DNA from: Polynucleobacter sp. Tro8-14-1
GTDB lineage: Bacteria; Pseudomonadota; Gammaproteobacteria; Burkholderiales; Burkholderiaceae
Reading direction: 5' to 3'
NCBI RefSeq assembly: GCF_018881655.1
Contig: NZ_JACVPX010000007.1
Coordinates: forward strand, 1 to 64,000
DNA length: 64,000 nucleotides
Made by a program: the position numbers and the translations under genes. Positions 16,130 to 25,088 of the stretch are shown one piece after another. The notes below the pieces were generated by a model. It did not search any database and was not told where the DNA came from. It saw only the letters and a program-made list of their open reading frames with translations. Numbering within the stretch: position 1 is the stretch's first letter; every line of letters starts with the position of its first letter.

Positions 16130-17136
16130 TGTGGTCGCGATTGAGAATATTGAACCTGAGGGAGCCAGTCACGAAGTTAGAGACGAAGTTAGAAACGAAG
16201 TTGGAAACTAAGTCAGAAACTGGATCAGCAACCATCACAGCCTTAATTGTGGTGGGTGTTGCTGCTGTGCTCATTACAGGGTTGATGTGGCGTCAGCAAG
16301 TGCAGATACGCTCTTTAGAAAATGCTCGTGATCGCGTACAAGCGCAGTGGTTGCAACGTACTGCAATTGATTTCGGGCGCTTGGTCTTGGTTGAGGATCA
16401 GCGTACCAGTCAATATGATCATTTGGGCGAGGCCTGGGCTTTGCCTTTGGCTGATGGCAAGGTGGCTGATTTCTTAAAAAATACGGATATTCCAGATGAG
16501 ATCGCTACCGTGACCTTTAATGGTCAGCTCAGTGATGCTCAAGGCTTATTCAATTTGACCAATTTATGGGATCGCAATTTTCAGGCTGTGAATTCGGCTG
16601 GCGTTCAGGAATTTGGGCGACTCTTAGATGCCCTGGGTTTAGACCGGGGACTTGCACAACAGACTGCGCAAGCAGTCTTGCAGAGTGATATGCCGATTGA
16701 TGATGTGGATGGCTTATTAAGACTGCCAAACTACAATTTAGCAATTTTGCAACAATTAAGACCTTTTGTAGTGGTTTTGCCGAATTTAACGACAGTTAAC
16801 GTTAATACTGCATCTCCCGAAGTGTTGATGGCAGCAATTAATGGGCTTTCAAGGGGTGCTGCTAATAGCTTCGTCCAGCAAAGAGCAATGGCGCCTTTGA
16901 AGACGCTGGATGAGGTCACTTCCCTAATCAATAAGGTAGGTTCTGGGGCCGGCTTGGCGATTGACCCCGCTTTGGTGGATGTGAAGTCTCAGTATTGGGT
17001 GGGTCGTACAGAAATTCACCTGGGAAGGGGTATATTTATGAGTTCAGCATTGATTCAGCGCTCTCCAACGCCTTTGCCCAACGGTAATTTAACGCAGGTT
17101 ATCTGGAGCAAAACTGGAAAAATGGCTGCTGATTAA
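16129..17136 (+). CDS. gspK: Minor pseudopilin K (tip protein)
   Basis: The 335-residue product starts at an ATG sharing one base with the gspJ stop (TAATG). After an unusual cytoplasmic stretch with four KLET-type repeats comes a helix, ATITALIVVGVAAVLITGLM, and then the large GspK domain. This includes GQLSDAQGLFNLTNL (the Ca-site region) and a helix-hairpin-helix-like VNVNTASPEVLMAAINGLS typical of GspK. The family usually lacks the Glu5 of other pseudopilins, as here. It caps the pseudopilus and is large enough to limit passage through the secretin. Confidence 0.88.
   Translation: MWSRLRILNLREPVTKLETKLETKLETKSETGSATITALIVVGVAAVLITGLMWRQQVQIRSLENARDRVQAQWLQRTAIDFGRLVLVEDQRTSQYDHLGEAWALPLADGKVADFLKNTDIPDEIATVTFNGQLSDAQGLFNLTNLWDRNFQAVNSAGVQEFGRLLDALGLDRGLAQQTAQAVLQSDMPIDDVDGLLRLPNYNLAILQQLRPFVVVLPNLTTVNVNTASPEVLMAAINGLSRGAANSFVQQRAMAPLKTLDEVTSLINKVGSGAGLAIDPALVDVKSQYWVGRTEIHLGRGIFMSSALIQRSPTPLPNGNLTQVIWSKTGKMAAD
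16174..16221 (+). repeat. Four 12-bp tandem repeats at the start of gspK
   Basis: Codons 16-31 of gspK are four near-identical 12-base units encoding KLET, KLET, KLET and KSET. In-frame repeats of a multiple of three can change copy number without shifting the frame. They extend the charged leader ahead of the membrane helix. Confidence 0.85.
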
Positions 17137-17187
17137 TGGAATATTGGATAACAAGAGTCATCAAAGATGGCGTTTTGAAAGATTAAT

Positions 17188-18552
17188 GTGAGCTTGCTCA
17201 TCATCCGCTGCCCTCTGAAGCCGTTTGCTGCCCCTGTTACTGCTTCTCCCAGTGATGGGCAAGATGCGTCTTGCGCAGAGCAGTTTGAGTGGTGCCTATT
17301 AGAAGATGAAGGCGCTCAGTCTATTACCGGTATGGGCAGCACAGAGTCGATGCCCTATGCCGATGAAGCATTGGTATTACTCCCGACGATAGACGTGCGC
17401 TTGATTGAAGCAAAAGTGCCTTTGGCTAATGCAAAAAAGTTACAGCAAATTTTGCCAAATCTGATTGAAGATTTTGTACTTGCTGGCGTTGAGTCGATTG
17501 CCGCTCAAGCCTTGCCTCCCATTCCTGGCAATCCAGTCTTGCAAAGAACGTTGGCTTTGATGGATCGAGCGTGGTTTGCTTGGCTCAATCAACAATTAGA
17601 GCATTTGCTCGCTCCCCGCGTGCGCTTGATACCAGAGTGTTTGCTCTTGAGTCTGCCCACTGAAGGCGCTCGACCTGAAGTCGCCTATCAGCGTGTAGAG
17701 CAAAATATCATTTTTACCCAGCGTACCGGCATGCAACTCGGTGTGTCGTGGATTGAGCATCAAGCGCCAGGGTCAAAAGAGAGTGAATTGAATTTACCTC
17801 AGGCTCTCACTGGCGCTACCTTAAAAGTCATTTCTTGGGACTGGTTGGCAGCTGCGGCTCAGGCCTATTTACAGGCAAATAGCAATAGTCGATCCGCTAA
17901 CTTTGCCTTAAATTTATTACCTGCAAGTTTTAGACGTGATTCCAAGTCATTTGGCGTGGGAGGTAATAGCGGTTTATCTGCTTTGACGCGTTTATTTTCG
18001 AGTAAGGCGCTCAAGCCCTCAGACAATACTTCCGGCTTAACTTGGACCGACCCCTTGGTATGGCGACAGCCCACTCATTGGTTGCGCTACTGCGCGATCA
18101 GTTTAGTGTTGGGCTTCGGTGTGTATTTATCGTGGACGGTTTTGGATGATTGGCGCTGGTCTAAGCGACTGGAGTTGCTTGCTGTACAAAACTTAAGCCC
18201 TGCCGCAATTGCCGCCCTCAATCAAGGTAAGTCTAGTGATAGCGCACCCGCCGTTTTAAATGCATTTGTCAAACAAGTGACATTAGAGCAACGCCACCAT
18301 GGCATTGTGGTGGACGCTGACTTTGGTGCAATGGCTACTAAGTTACAACAATTCAAAGTGGCTTTTGGTGCTGAAGCATTACAAAAGCTGGATTACGATG
18401 GCTATGCGATTACCTTTGAATTTAAACCAGGCGCATTGACAGTGCCACCTAGTGAGGTTCTTCAGCGCGCGAGATTGCTGGGGATGGCAGTGCAATTTTT
18501 GGCGCCAAACCGCTATCGTCTTGAGCCCTATGCGGGACTGGGGAGCAATTGA
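17188..18552 (+). CDS. gspL: Type II secretion platform protein L
   Basis: The 454-residue product has a large cytoplasmic actin-like domain (about 1-280, with TIDVRLIEAKVPLANAKKLQ and LPNLIEDFVLAGVE). One membrane helix (about 296-318, LRYCAISLVLGFGVYLSWTVL) and a small periplasmic ferredoxin-like domain follow. GspL recruits the ATPase GspE to the membrane and pairs with GspM. The start is a GTG at 17188, 51 bases after gspK, with no strong ribosome site. The stop shares a base with the gspM ATG (TGATG). Confidence 0.87.
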   Translation: MSLLIIRCPLKPFAAPVTASPSDGQDASCAEQFEWCLLEDEGAQSITGMGSTESMPYADEALVLLPTIDVRLIEAKVPLANAKKLQQILPNLIEDFVLAGVESIAAQALPPIPGNPVLQRTLALMDRAWFAWLNQQLEHLLAPRVRLIPECLLLSLPTEGARPEVAYQRVEQNIIFTQRTGMQLGVSWIEHQAPGSKESELNLPQALTGATLKVISWDWLAAAAQAYLQANSNSRSANFALNLLPASFRRDSKSFGVGGNSGLSALTRLFSSKALKPSDNTSGLTWTDPLVWRQPTHWLRYCAISLVLGFGVYLSWTVLDDWRWSKRLELLAVQNLSPAAIAALNQGKSSDSAPAVLNAFVKQVTLEQRHHGIVVDADFGAMATKLQQFKVAFGAEALQKLDYDGYAITFEFKPGALTVPPSEVLQRARLLGMAVQFLAPNRYRLEPYAGLGSN

Positions 18553-19310
18553 TGAACCAGCGCTCGAATAGCTTGATGGAAAAACTCAATGCAGTTGCTG
18601 GCAAAGCAAAGGCATTGCTCACCAAAGATTATTCAGTACAAGATTTGCGTCATTTGCCAAATCTTCTGAGTCAATGGTGGAGCAATGCTGCTGTTGATAA
18701 AACACTACATCAGGATGACCAATTGAGTAACGCTGCATGGAAAGCCAACAGGGGCTTTGATGCAAAACAGACTTTGCAAGTCTTACAGCGGATCATTTTT
18801 AGACAACGGAAAATAGTCCTCCTGATTGGCATTCTTATTATTTTGGGCTTGCTATATCAGCTGCTGCTAGCTCCTTATAGTCGCAAAGTCCAGGATCAAT
18901 TGGAGATGCGGCCTGCGCAATGGTCGCAATTACAAAGCTTGATTCGGATGTCGAAAACTACCGCAGCAAGTGCTAATGCAGTGAGTTCAAATACCATGTC
19001 TTCAATCGTCTCCCCATTAGATGAGCAAGAGCTACAGAAAATTTTGAATGTCTTCACTGCGCGAGGTTTAAAGCCGAGTGTGTTTCGCTTGAGCACCGAT
19101 AATCCACCGCGTATCGAGTTTCAGGCGAGCGAGGTGATGTTCTCCGTATTCTTAGATGCTTTAGAAGAACTTCGGACAACTTGGCGCTTGTATCCGATAC
19201 AGCTGAGCGTGCTTGCAAATGGCGGCGCAGGTATGGTGAGTGTCAGCGGTATGTTCAGCCAATATGGCAGCAATGCAACAAATACAGTTGAGCCTGAGGT
19301 GGCACAATGA
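18552..19310 (+). CDS. gspM: Type II secretion platform protein M
   Basis: The product has a cytoplasmic leader of about 95 residues, longer than in most GspM proteins. One membrane helix (IVLLIGILIILGLLYQLLLAP) and a periplasmic domain with LDEQELQKILNVFTARGL and FSVFLDALEELRTTWRLYPI follow. The ATG at 18552 is preferred to the TTG immediately before it; the product is then 252 residues. GspM binds GspL and GspC in the inner-membrane platform. Its end overlaps gspN by four bases. Confidence 0.85.
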   Translation: MNQRSNSLMEKLNAVAGKAKALLTKDYSVQDLRHLPNLLSQWWSNAAVDKTLHQDDQLSNAAWKANRGFDAKQTLQVLQRIIFRQRKIVLLIGILIILGLLYQLLLAPYSRKVQDQLEMRPAQWSQLQSLIRMSKTTAASANAVSSNTMSSIVSPLDEQELQKILNVFTARGLKPSVFRLSTDNPPRIEFQASEVMFSVFLDALEELRTTWRLYPIQLSVLANGGAGMVSVSGMFSQYGSNATNTVEPEVAQ

Positions 19311-20113
19311 AGCTCACACTAGATCTGAGTCATCCAAAATTACCCAAGTTATTTTGGCTTGCCTTAGTGTTAGTCAGCTTATGGACTGTCATTTGGCAGA
19401 TGCCTGCAAGTTTGGTGGGTGGTATTTTGACTTCCCAAACAGGATGCAGGGTGATGCTGCAACAACCCGCAGGTACGATTTGGGATGGAAGTGCTGCATT
19501 GGCGTTTTCAGAGACCAATGCGAGCGAAGGAGGGTGTCGAGATCCTCACGCAGTCACTGAACGTTTTCATTGGACCAGTACATGCAGTCTATCCACGCTA
19601 TCGTGTAGTACTGAAATTCAGTTTGTGGCGCTCGATAAACCCCAATTCATTCGCTGGGGGCTCAAGAAAACCCACATTGCTGGCAACGAAGTCAAATTAC
19701 CAGCCAACGTCCTTGAGGGGCTCGGCAATCCCTGGAGTACTTTAAGGCCCAGGGGGCAATTGGGTGTCCGTTGGACGGATCTGGCTTTGGGAGGCATGAT
19801 GTCTACCTCTGAAAGCCTCAAGAATGCTCGTTCGGGAGTAATTAGAATTATCATCAGTAGCTTAAGTAGCCAAATTAGCCCTATCAAGCCGCTGGGGGCT
19901 TATGAGATTTTGGCCAATATTGGTGACGATGGTCTTAATTGGAGTTTATCCACCACCAGTGGACCCCTTTTATTAATGGGTCAGGGCGATACTAAATCAG
20001 GCTTTCATTTTATGGGGGAAGCTTCGGCCTCTCCAGAAGCACAAGAATCATTGATGGGTCTGTTAGCTTTATTGGGTAAAAAAGAGGGCGATAGCTATCG
20101 CCTCAAGTTTTAA
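19307..20113 (+). CDS. gspN: Type II secretion protein N
   Basis: The 268-residue product has an N-terminal membrane anchor (LFWLALVLVSLWTVIWQMPA) and a periplasmic domain with the GspN-type start PASLVGGILTSQTG, then QQPAGTIWDGSAAL and LRPRGQLGVRWTDL. The start overlaps gspM as ATGA. GspN is an accessory inner-membrane component found in some type II systems, and its role is poorly defined. Five Cys residues, two close together near STCSLSTLSC, are more than usual and may form a disulphide. Confidence 0.82.
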   Translation: MKLTLDLSHPKLPKLFWLALVLVSLWTVIWQMPASLVGGILTSQTGCRVMLQQPAGTIWDGSAALAFSETNASEGGCRDPHAVTERFHWTSTCSLSTLSCSTEIQFVALDKPQFIRWGLKKTHIAGNEVKLPANVLEGLGNPWSTLRPRGQLGVRWTDLALGGMMSTSESLKNARSGVIRIIISSLSSQISPIKPLGAYEILANIGDDGLNWSLSTTSGPLLLMGQGDTKSGFHFMGEASASPEAQESLMGLLALLGKKEGDSYRLKF

Positions 20114-20135
20114 GTCGTAACGAACAAAGAAAAGT

Positions 20136-22403
20136 ATGCAAACAGGTTTAGGTCGAATATTAGGTAGTTTTCAAAGGCAGCTTGCACGGCTGGTGATCGT
20201 TTGCGTCCTAGGTGAAAGTGTCATTCTGCCGATAGCCTTTGCTCAGAATATGAATCAGCCTAGTCAGCTAAATTCCGCAATCCCGGATAGCGCTTCTGTA
20301 ACGCTGTCATTTTCGAATGCGGATATTGAATCTGTTGCTAGCGTTTTAGCCAAGGCAACTGGCCAAACGATTTTGGTTGATCCCAAAGTAAAGGGCACGA
20401 TCAATCTAATTAGTAATAAGCCGCTCACGAAAGCCAAAGCGATAGATGCTTTTTCTACCGCCTTGCGTACCTCAGGATTTGCTTTGGTAGATGTCAATGG
20501 TATTTATCGGGTGGTGCCTGAGGCTGATGCTAAGTTAATTAGTAATTCAGTGGTGACTGGCAAAAGTAAGCAGGGCGGTGATCAAATTATTACCCGCGTA
20601 TTTAAGCTGAACTATGAGTCTGCCAACAATTTGCTGCCCGTGCTACGACCTTTGGTTTCTGCGAACAATACGATTAACGCCTACCCGGGTAATAACACGA
20701 TCGTCATTACTGATTACGCGAGTAATATCCAGCGGATTGGCGAGTTGATTGAAACCATTGATGCGCCTGCATCAACTGATGTGCAAACGATTCAACTACG
20801 GTATGCAATTGCGATTGACGTTGCGGCCATGCTCAATAAAGTGCTTGAGAATGGCTTGACTGGTAGCAACGAAAACGGCAATAAAACAGTGGTGATGGCT
20901 GATGCCCGTAGTAATTCTTTATTACTGCGTAGCTCAAGCCCAGAGAAGCTTAGACAAATTCGTGCGCTCGTTGCGAAGTTAGATACTCAGGGAAATTCTA
21001 ATGGCAATATTTGGGTCGTACCATTACGTAACGCAGAAGCCACTAAATTAGCAGTGACCTTGCGGGCGATTGTGGCTGCTGATGCAGCCTTATCTGCCCA
21101 GGTAGCGAGCGGTACCGCAACCCAGGCGATGGGTGCCACTGGCAATACAGCCACACCCGCGCAAATGAATAGCGCTCCTGGAGCATCTGGCGGTACGGGT
21201 ACGGCAGCTGCAACCTCTTCTTTAAGTAGCAGTAGCACCCCCTCTACAGGCGGCATTATTCAAGCAGAGCCGGCAACCAACTCGCTCATCATTACTGCCA
21301 ATGAGCCGCTTTACCGAAACTTGCGTCATGTGATTGATCAGCTCGATAAACGTCGTGGACAGGTTTATATTGAATCCATCATTGTTGAGGTGAGCTCTAC
21401 CAATGCGGCAGAGTTAGGCATTCAGTGGCAAGGCCTCGTTGGCTCCGGTAATCAAAATACGGGCTTTGGCGGTACCAACTTTTCAAATGCTGCCGGCACA
21501 CCTGGTTCGAATATCGTAAACCTCTCACAAAACGTTAACGCTTTATTAAATCCTTCAAATACCAATGGCATCACGCCAGTACAACCAAACCCTGGTTTGA
21601 ACTTGGGCTTGCTCACTAAATTCAATGGTGTGTACGGTATGTCAGCTTTGATATCGGCCTTAAGCACTACTACGGGAACCAATATCCTATCGACCCCGAA
21701 TTTAATTACGCTTGATAACGAAGAGGCTAGAATCGTAGTGGGACAAAACATCCCAATGCTGTCAGGCTCCTATGCGACTACGGGCTCTGCTGCTACTGCT
21801 ACCCCATTCACAACAGTGTCGCGTCAAGATATTGGTTTGATTTTGCGCGTAAGACCTCAGATCTCTGAAAATGGTCTTGTGAAGATGCAAATCTATCAAG
21901 AGGTTTCGAATGTAGCGAGTCAAGTTCCTAATCAAGGTCCTATTCTCAATAAGCGTGATATCGAGACCAATGTGATTGTGGATGATGGCCAGACTTTAGT
22001 GTTGGGCGGTTTGATTGAAAATAATTACACCGATAGTACGAGTGGTATTCCATGGCTGAGCCAGATTCCCTTTATTGGCGCCCTCTTTCGTTATGACAAT
22101 AGCTCGCGTACCAAAACCAATTTGCTAGTCTTTTTGCGTCCTTACGTATTGCGCGATAAGGGGCAAGATCAAGAAATTACTGCAAATCGCATGCAATTTA
22201 TGGACGCGAAGCGTGAGCAATTTACGCCATCAACCATGTTATTGCCCAAGCCCGATTTGCCAAAAATGAGTGAGATGACCGCTCCACTTGTAGCTCCTGG
22301 AACACCGGTGCCACGTCCAGACCCCACTATTCCTGGTGGTCCCTCGCCAGCGGCTCCAACCTCACCAGCTGGAGCAGCGCAGACTTCTTCCAGTAAGCAG
22401 TAA
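20136..22403 (+). CDS. gspD: Type II secretion secretin (outer-membrane channel)
   Basis: The 755-residue protein has a signal-type N-terminus, an N0 domain (about 45-120, SFSNADIESVASVLAKATGQ) and N1-N3 repeats with RIGELIETIDAPASTDVQTI. A Gly/Ala/Ser-rich linker (about 330-375) and the secretin core (about 400-690) follow. The core contains STPNLITLDNEEARIVVGQN, LGGLIENNYTDSTSGIPWLS and LLVFLRPYVLRD. A Pro-rich tail follows. It forms the gated ring in the outer membrane. It is placed after gspN rather than next to gspC. Confidence 0.95.
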   Translation: MQTGLGRILGSFQRQLARLVIVCVLGESVILPIAFAQNMNQPSQLNSAIPDSASVTLSFSNADIESVASVLAKATGQTILVDPKVKGTINLISNKPLTKAKAIDAFSTALRTSGFALVDVNGIYRVVPEADAKLISNSVVTGKSKQGGDQIITRVFKLNYESANNLLPVLRPLVSANNTINAYPGNNTIVITDYASNIQRIGELIETIDAPASTDVQTIQLRYAIAIDVAAMLNKVLENGLTGSNENGNKTVVMADARSNSLLLRSSSPEKLRQIRALVAKLDTQGNSNGNIWVVPLRNAEATKLAVTLRAIVAADAALSAQVASGTATQAMGATGNTATPAQMNSAPGASGGTGTAAATSSLSSSSTPSTGGIIQAEPATNSLIITANEPLYRNLRHVIDQLDKRRGQVYIESIIVEVSSTNAAELGIQWQGLVGSGNQNTGFGGTNFSNAAGTPGSNIVNLSQNVNALLNPSNTNGITPVQPNPGLNLGLLTKFNGVYGMSALISALSTTTGTNILSTPNLITLDNEEARIVVGQNIPMLSGSYATTGSAATATPFTTVSRQDIGLILRVRPQISENGLVKMQIYQEVSNVASQVPNQGPILNKRDIETNVIVDDGQTLVLGGLIENNYTDSTSGIPWLSQIPFIGALFRYDNSSRTKTNLLVFLRPYVLRDKGQDQEITANRMQFMDAKREQFTPSTMLLPKPDLPKMSEMTAPLVAPGTPVPRPDPTIPGGPSPAAPTSPAGAAQTSSSKQ

Positions 22404-22405
22404 AT

Positions 22406-23842
22406 ATGTTGCGCATCCCTTTTGCTTACGCTCGCACGAACCAAGTTCTCTTGCGTAAGAGTGAGGTAGCGGCAAGTGCTGATGGGGAATTTACTGAGCA
22501 ATCGGAGTTGCCAGTACTCATTCATAGTCCTTTAACTGGCCTAGATGTCTTGCAAGAAATCTGTCGCTTAACCGGGCCCGTCATTCGTATGGAGCAATCC
22601 TCCGAAGCAGTGCTTGAAGAACTCAATAAGGCTTATTCACAAGGCGATCTAGATGCGGCACAAGTTGTTGATGAAGTAGAAGAGGCGGTAGATCTTTCAC
22701 GCCTCCTTCAAGAGATGCCAGTATCAGAAGATTTGCTGGAAATGAATGATGATGCACCAGTGATTCGGATGATTAATAGTTTGCTTAAGCAAGCCAGTCG
22801 GGACGGAGCATCCGATATTCACTTAGAAGCATTTGAACGTAAGTCAGTAGTGCGCTTTCGGGTAGATGGTAATTTGCGTGACGTGGTGGATATGCGTCGT
22901 GACTTGCATGCAGCATTGGTTTCCCGCATCAAAATTATGGCTTCATTAGACATTGCTGAAAAGCGGATGCCTCAAGATGGTCGAATCTCATTACGAGTAG
23001 GCGGACGCGCGATTGATGTACGCGTATCAACCTTACCCACTTCACATGGTGAGCGCGTTGTTCTGCGTCTATTGGAGAAGAACTACGATCGCTTAGATCT
23101 GCGTGCTTTAGGGATGGCCGAAGACACCTTTAATCAATTTGATCAGCTTATTCATCGTCCACACGGCATTGTTTTGGTGACTGGCCCAACAGGTAGCGGT
23201 AAGACCACCACCTTATATGGCGCATTACTGCGCTTGCGTAACAAGATTAATAACATCATGACGGTGGAAGACCCAATCGAGTACAACCTCGATGGTATTG
23301 GACAAACCCAGGTGAACTCCCGTATTGATATGAACTTTGCCAGGGCCTTGCGCGCCATCTTGCGCCAAGACCCGGACATCGTCATGATTGGCGAGATCCG
23401 CGACCTAGAGACTGCTCAAATTGCAGTGCAAGCCTCTTTGACGGGCCACTTAGTATTAGCTACCTTGCATACCAATGACGCTCCGTCAGCCGTGACCCGC
23501 TTAATTGATATGGGTATTGAACCTTTCCTACTTTCGTCTACCTTATTAGGAGTGTTGGGTCAGCGTCTCATTCGCATGTCTTGCTCAGCTTGTGGAGGTA
23601 AAGGCTGCCCATCTTGCGGTGAATCGGGTTACAGCGGTCGCGCAGGTATCTATGAGTTAATGACTACCAATGAAAAAATTCGTGAATTGATTCACCAGCA
23701 TGCAGCGGAGAGTGATATTCGCAAGCAGGCCTTAATTGGTGGCATGCGTACCTTAGCGGATGATGGCAAACGCTGGGTGGCTGAAGGTAAAACCACTCCA
23801 GAAGAAATTCTGCGGGTTACCGGTTCTGTAGAAATCGATTAA
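22406..23842 (+). CDS. gspE: Type II secretion ATPase
   Basis: The 478-residue AAA+ ATPase has a partial N1E-type N-terminus (about 1-95) and an N2E domain with SDIHLEAFERKSVVRFRVDG. The catalytic domain has the Walker A GPTGSGKTTTLYGALL, an Asp box TVEDPIEYNLDGIGQTQVN, the Walker B DPDIVMIGEIRD and the His box GHLVLATLHTND. The zinc-binding four-Cys loop is present but very short: CSACGGKGCPSC, that is C-x2-C-x4-C-x2-C. Most GspE proteins have about 29 residues between the Cys pairs. It drives the pseudopilus from the cytoplasm with GspL and GspF. Confidence 0.95.
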   Translation: MLRIPFAYARTNQVLLRKSEVAASADGEFTEQSELPVLIHSPLTGLDVLQEICRLTGPVIRMEQSSEAVLEELNKAYSQGDLDAAQVVDEVEEAVDLSRLLQEMPVSEDLLEMNDDAPVIRMINSLLKQASRDGASDIHLEAFERKSVVRFRVDGNLRDVVDMRRDLHAALVSRIKIMASLDIAEKRMPQDGRISLRVGGRAIDVRVSTLPTSHGERVVLRLLEKNYDRLDLRALGMAEDTFNQFDQLIHRPHGIVLVTGPTGSGKTTTLYGALLRLRNKINNIMTVEDPIEYNLDGIGQTQVNSRIDMNFARALRAILRQDPDIVMIGEIRDLETAQIAVQASLTGHLVLATLHTNDAPSAVTRLIDMGIEPFLLSSTLLGVLGQRLIRMSCSACGGKGCPSCGESGYSGRAGIYELMTTNEKIRELIHQHAAESDIRKQALIGGMRTLADDGKRWVAEGKTTPEEILRVTGSVEID

Positions 23843-23862
23843 TGCTATGACTAACGAGCGCC

Positions 23863-25083
23863 ATGCCCCGCTATCGATTTGAAGCCCTAACTTACGCAGG
23901 TAAGAGTGAGCGCGGTACCATCGAGGGTGATAGCGTACGTGCTGTTCGTCAAGTATTAATGGCTAAGCAATTGGTACCAGTCACTATCGACTTAGAAGCA
24001 GAGTGGGGCAAGCAACCCTTTTGGAATAAATGGCTATCAAACAATAAACCCCTCAGCCGTGCCGATCTCGCAATCATTACAAAGCAAGTAGCTATTCTGG
24101 TTCGTTCGGGCGTACAAATTGATGAGGCTCTCTCGATACTCGCAGATGAAACTAGTCAGGTACATGTAAAAACAGTGCTGCAGTCAGTGGTTTCTGAATT
24201 GCGAGCAGGCTTGCCTTTATCAAGAGCCATTGCAGGACAACCCCTTTCATTTGATCCGCTATACCAAGGGGTTGTTGGCGCCGCAGAGCAGTCCGGGAAG
24301 ATGGGGCAAGTATTGACGCAATTAGCCGAGTTTTTGGAAAAGCGTCAGGCACTCAAACAAAAAGCAATGGGCGCATTAGCCTATCCTGCTATGTTGACGG
24401 GCGTTGCTTTCATGATTGTGTTGTTTTTGATGACTTATGTCGTGCCGCAAATTGCTCGAGTCTTTCAGAGTTCCAAGCAAGCTCTGCCGTTTTCTACTCG
24501 CTTTATTTTGGGACTCTCCGATTTCTTGGTGAATTGGGGTTGGCTGTTGCTGGTGATGATCGTCGCAGCTATTTTTTATAGTCGTCGCGCCTTAGCAAAA
24601 GAAGAGATTCGCCTCAAGGTCGATCGCGCCTTACTCAATTTACCTTTGCTTGGACCTTTATTGCTCGGTTTTGAGACAGCGCGCTTTGCAAACACAATGG
24701 CAATGTTGGTTTCTGCCAATGTACCCATTTTGACGGCATTGCATAGCGCACGAAACACGCTCAGCAACTCAGTCTTAAAAGCGGCGATTGACTCAACGGA
24801 GGGTCGTTTGCGTGAAGGTACCAGCCTATCTAGGGCCTTAGGTAGTCAAGGGGTCTTTTCACCAATCTTGATTCACTTGATTCGCTCTGGTGAGGCATCG
24901 GGTAAGTTAGCCGAGATGCTGAAGTACGGGGCAGAGAACGCAGAGCTCGAATCTGAGCAAAAAACCAAAATATTTACCAGCTTGCTCGAACCTTTATTAA
25001 TATTGGTTATGGGCTTGATGGTTTTAGGAATCGTAATGGCAGTGATGCAACCAATCTTGGAAATGAATTCAGGGGTAAGGTAA
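23863..25083 (+). CDS. gspF: Type II secretion inner-membrane platform protein F
   Basis: The 406-residue polytopic protein has two T2SSF domains. The first begins near residue 70 with LAIITKQVAILVRSGVQIDE and the second near 270 with FANTMAMLVSANVPILTALH. Helices lie near 170, 220 and 375. The Glu-rich GEASGKLAEMLKYGAENAE motif of the second domain is present. GspF is the rotor-like core of the assembly platform driven by GspE. It is the last canonical gsp gene; an M23 peptidase gene follows after 5 bases. Confidence 0.94.
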   Translation: MPRYRFEALTYAGKSERGTIEGDSVRAVRQVLMAKQLVPVTIDLEAEWGKQPFWNKWLSNNKPLSRADLAIITKQVAILVRSGVQIDEALSILADETSQVHVKTVLQSVVSELRAGLPLSRAIAGQPLSFDPLYQGVVGAAEQSGKMGQVLTQLAEFLEKRQALKQKAMGALAYPAMLTGVAFMIVLFLMTYVVPQIARVFQSSKQALPFSTRFILGLSDFLVNWGWLLLVMIVAAIFYSRRALAKEEIRLKVDRALLNLPLLGPLLLGFETARFANTMAMLVSANVPILTALHSARNTLSNSVLKAAIDSTEGRLREGTSLSRALGSQGVFSPILIHLIRSGEASGKLAEMLKYGAENAELESEQKTKIFTSLLEPLLILVMGLMVLGIVMAVMQPILEMNSGVR

Positions 25084-25088
25084 TACAA

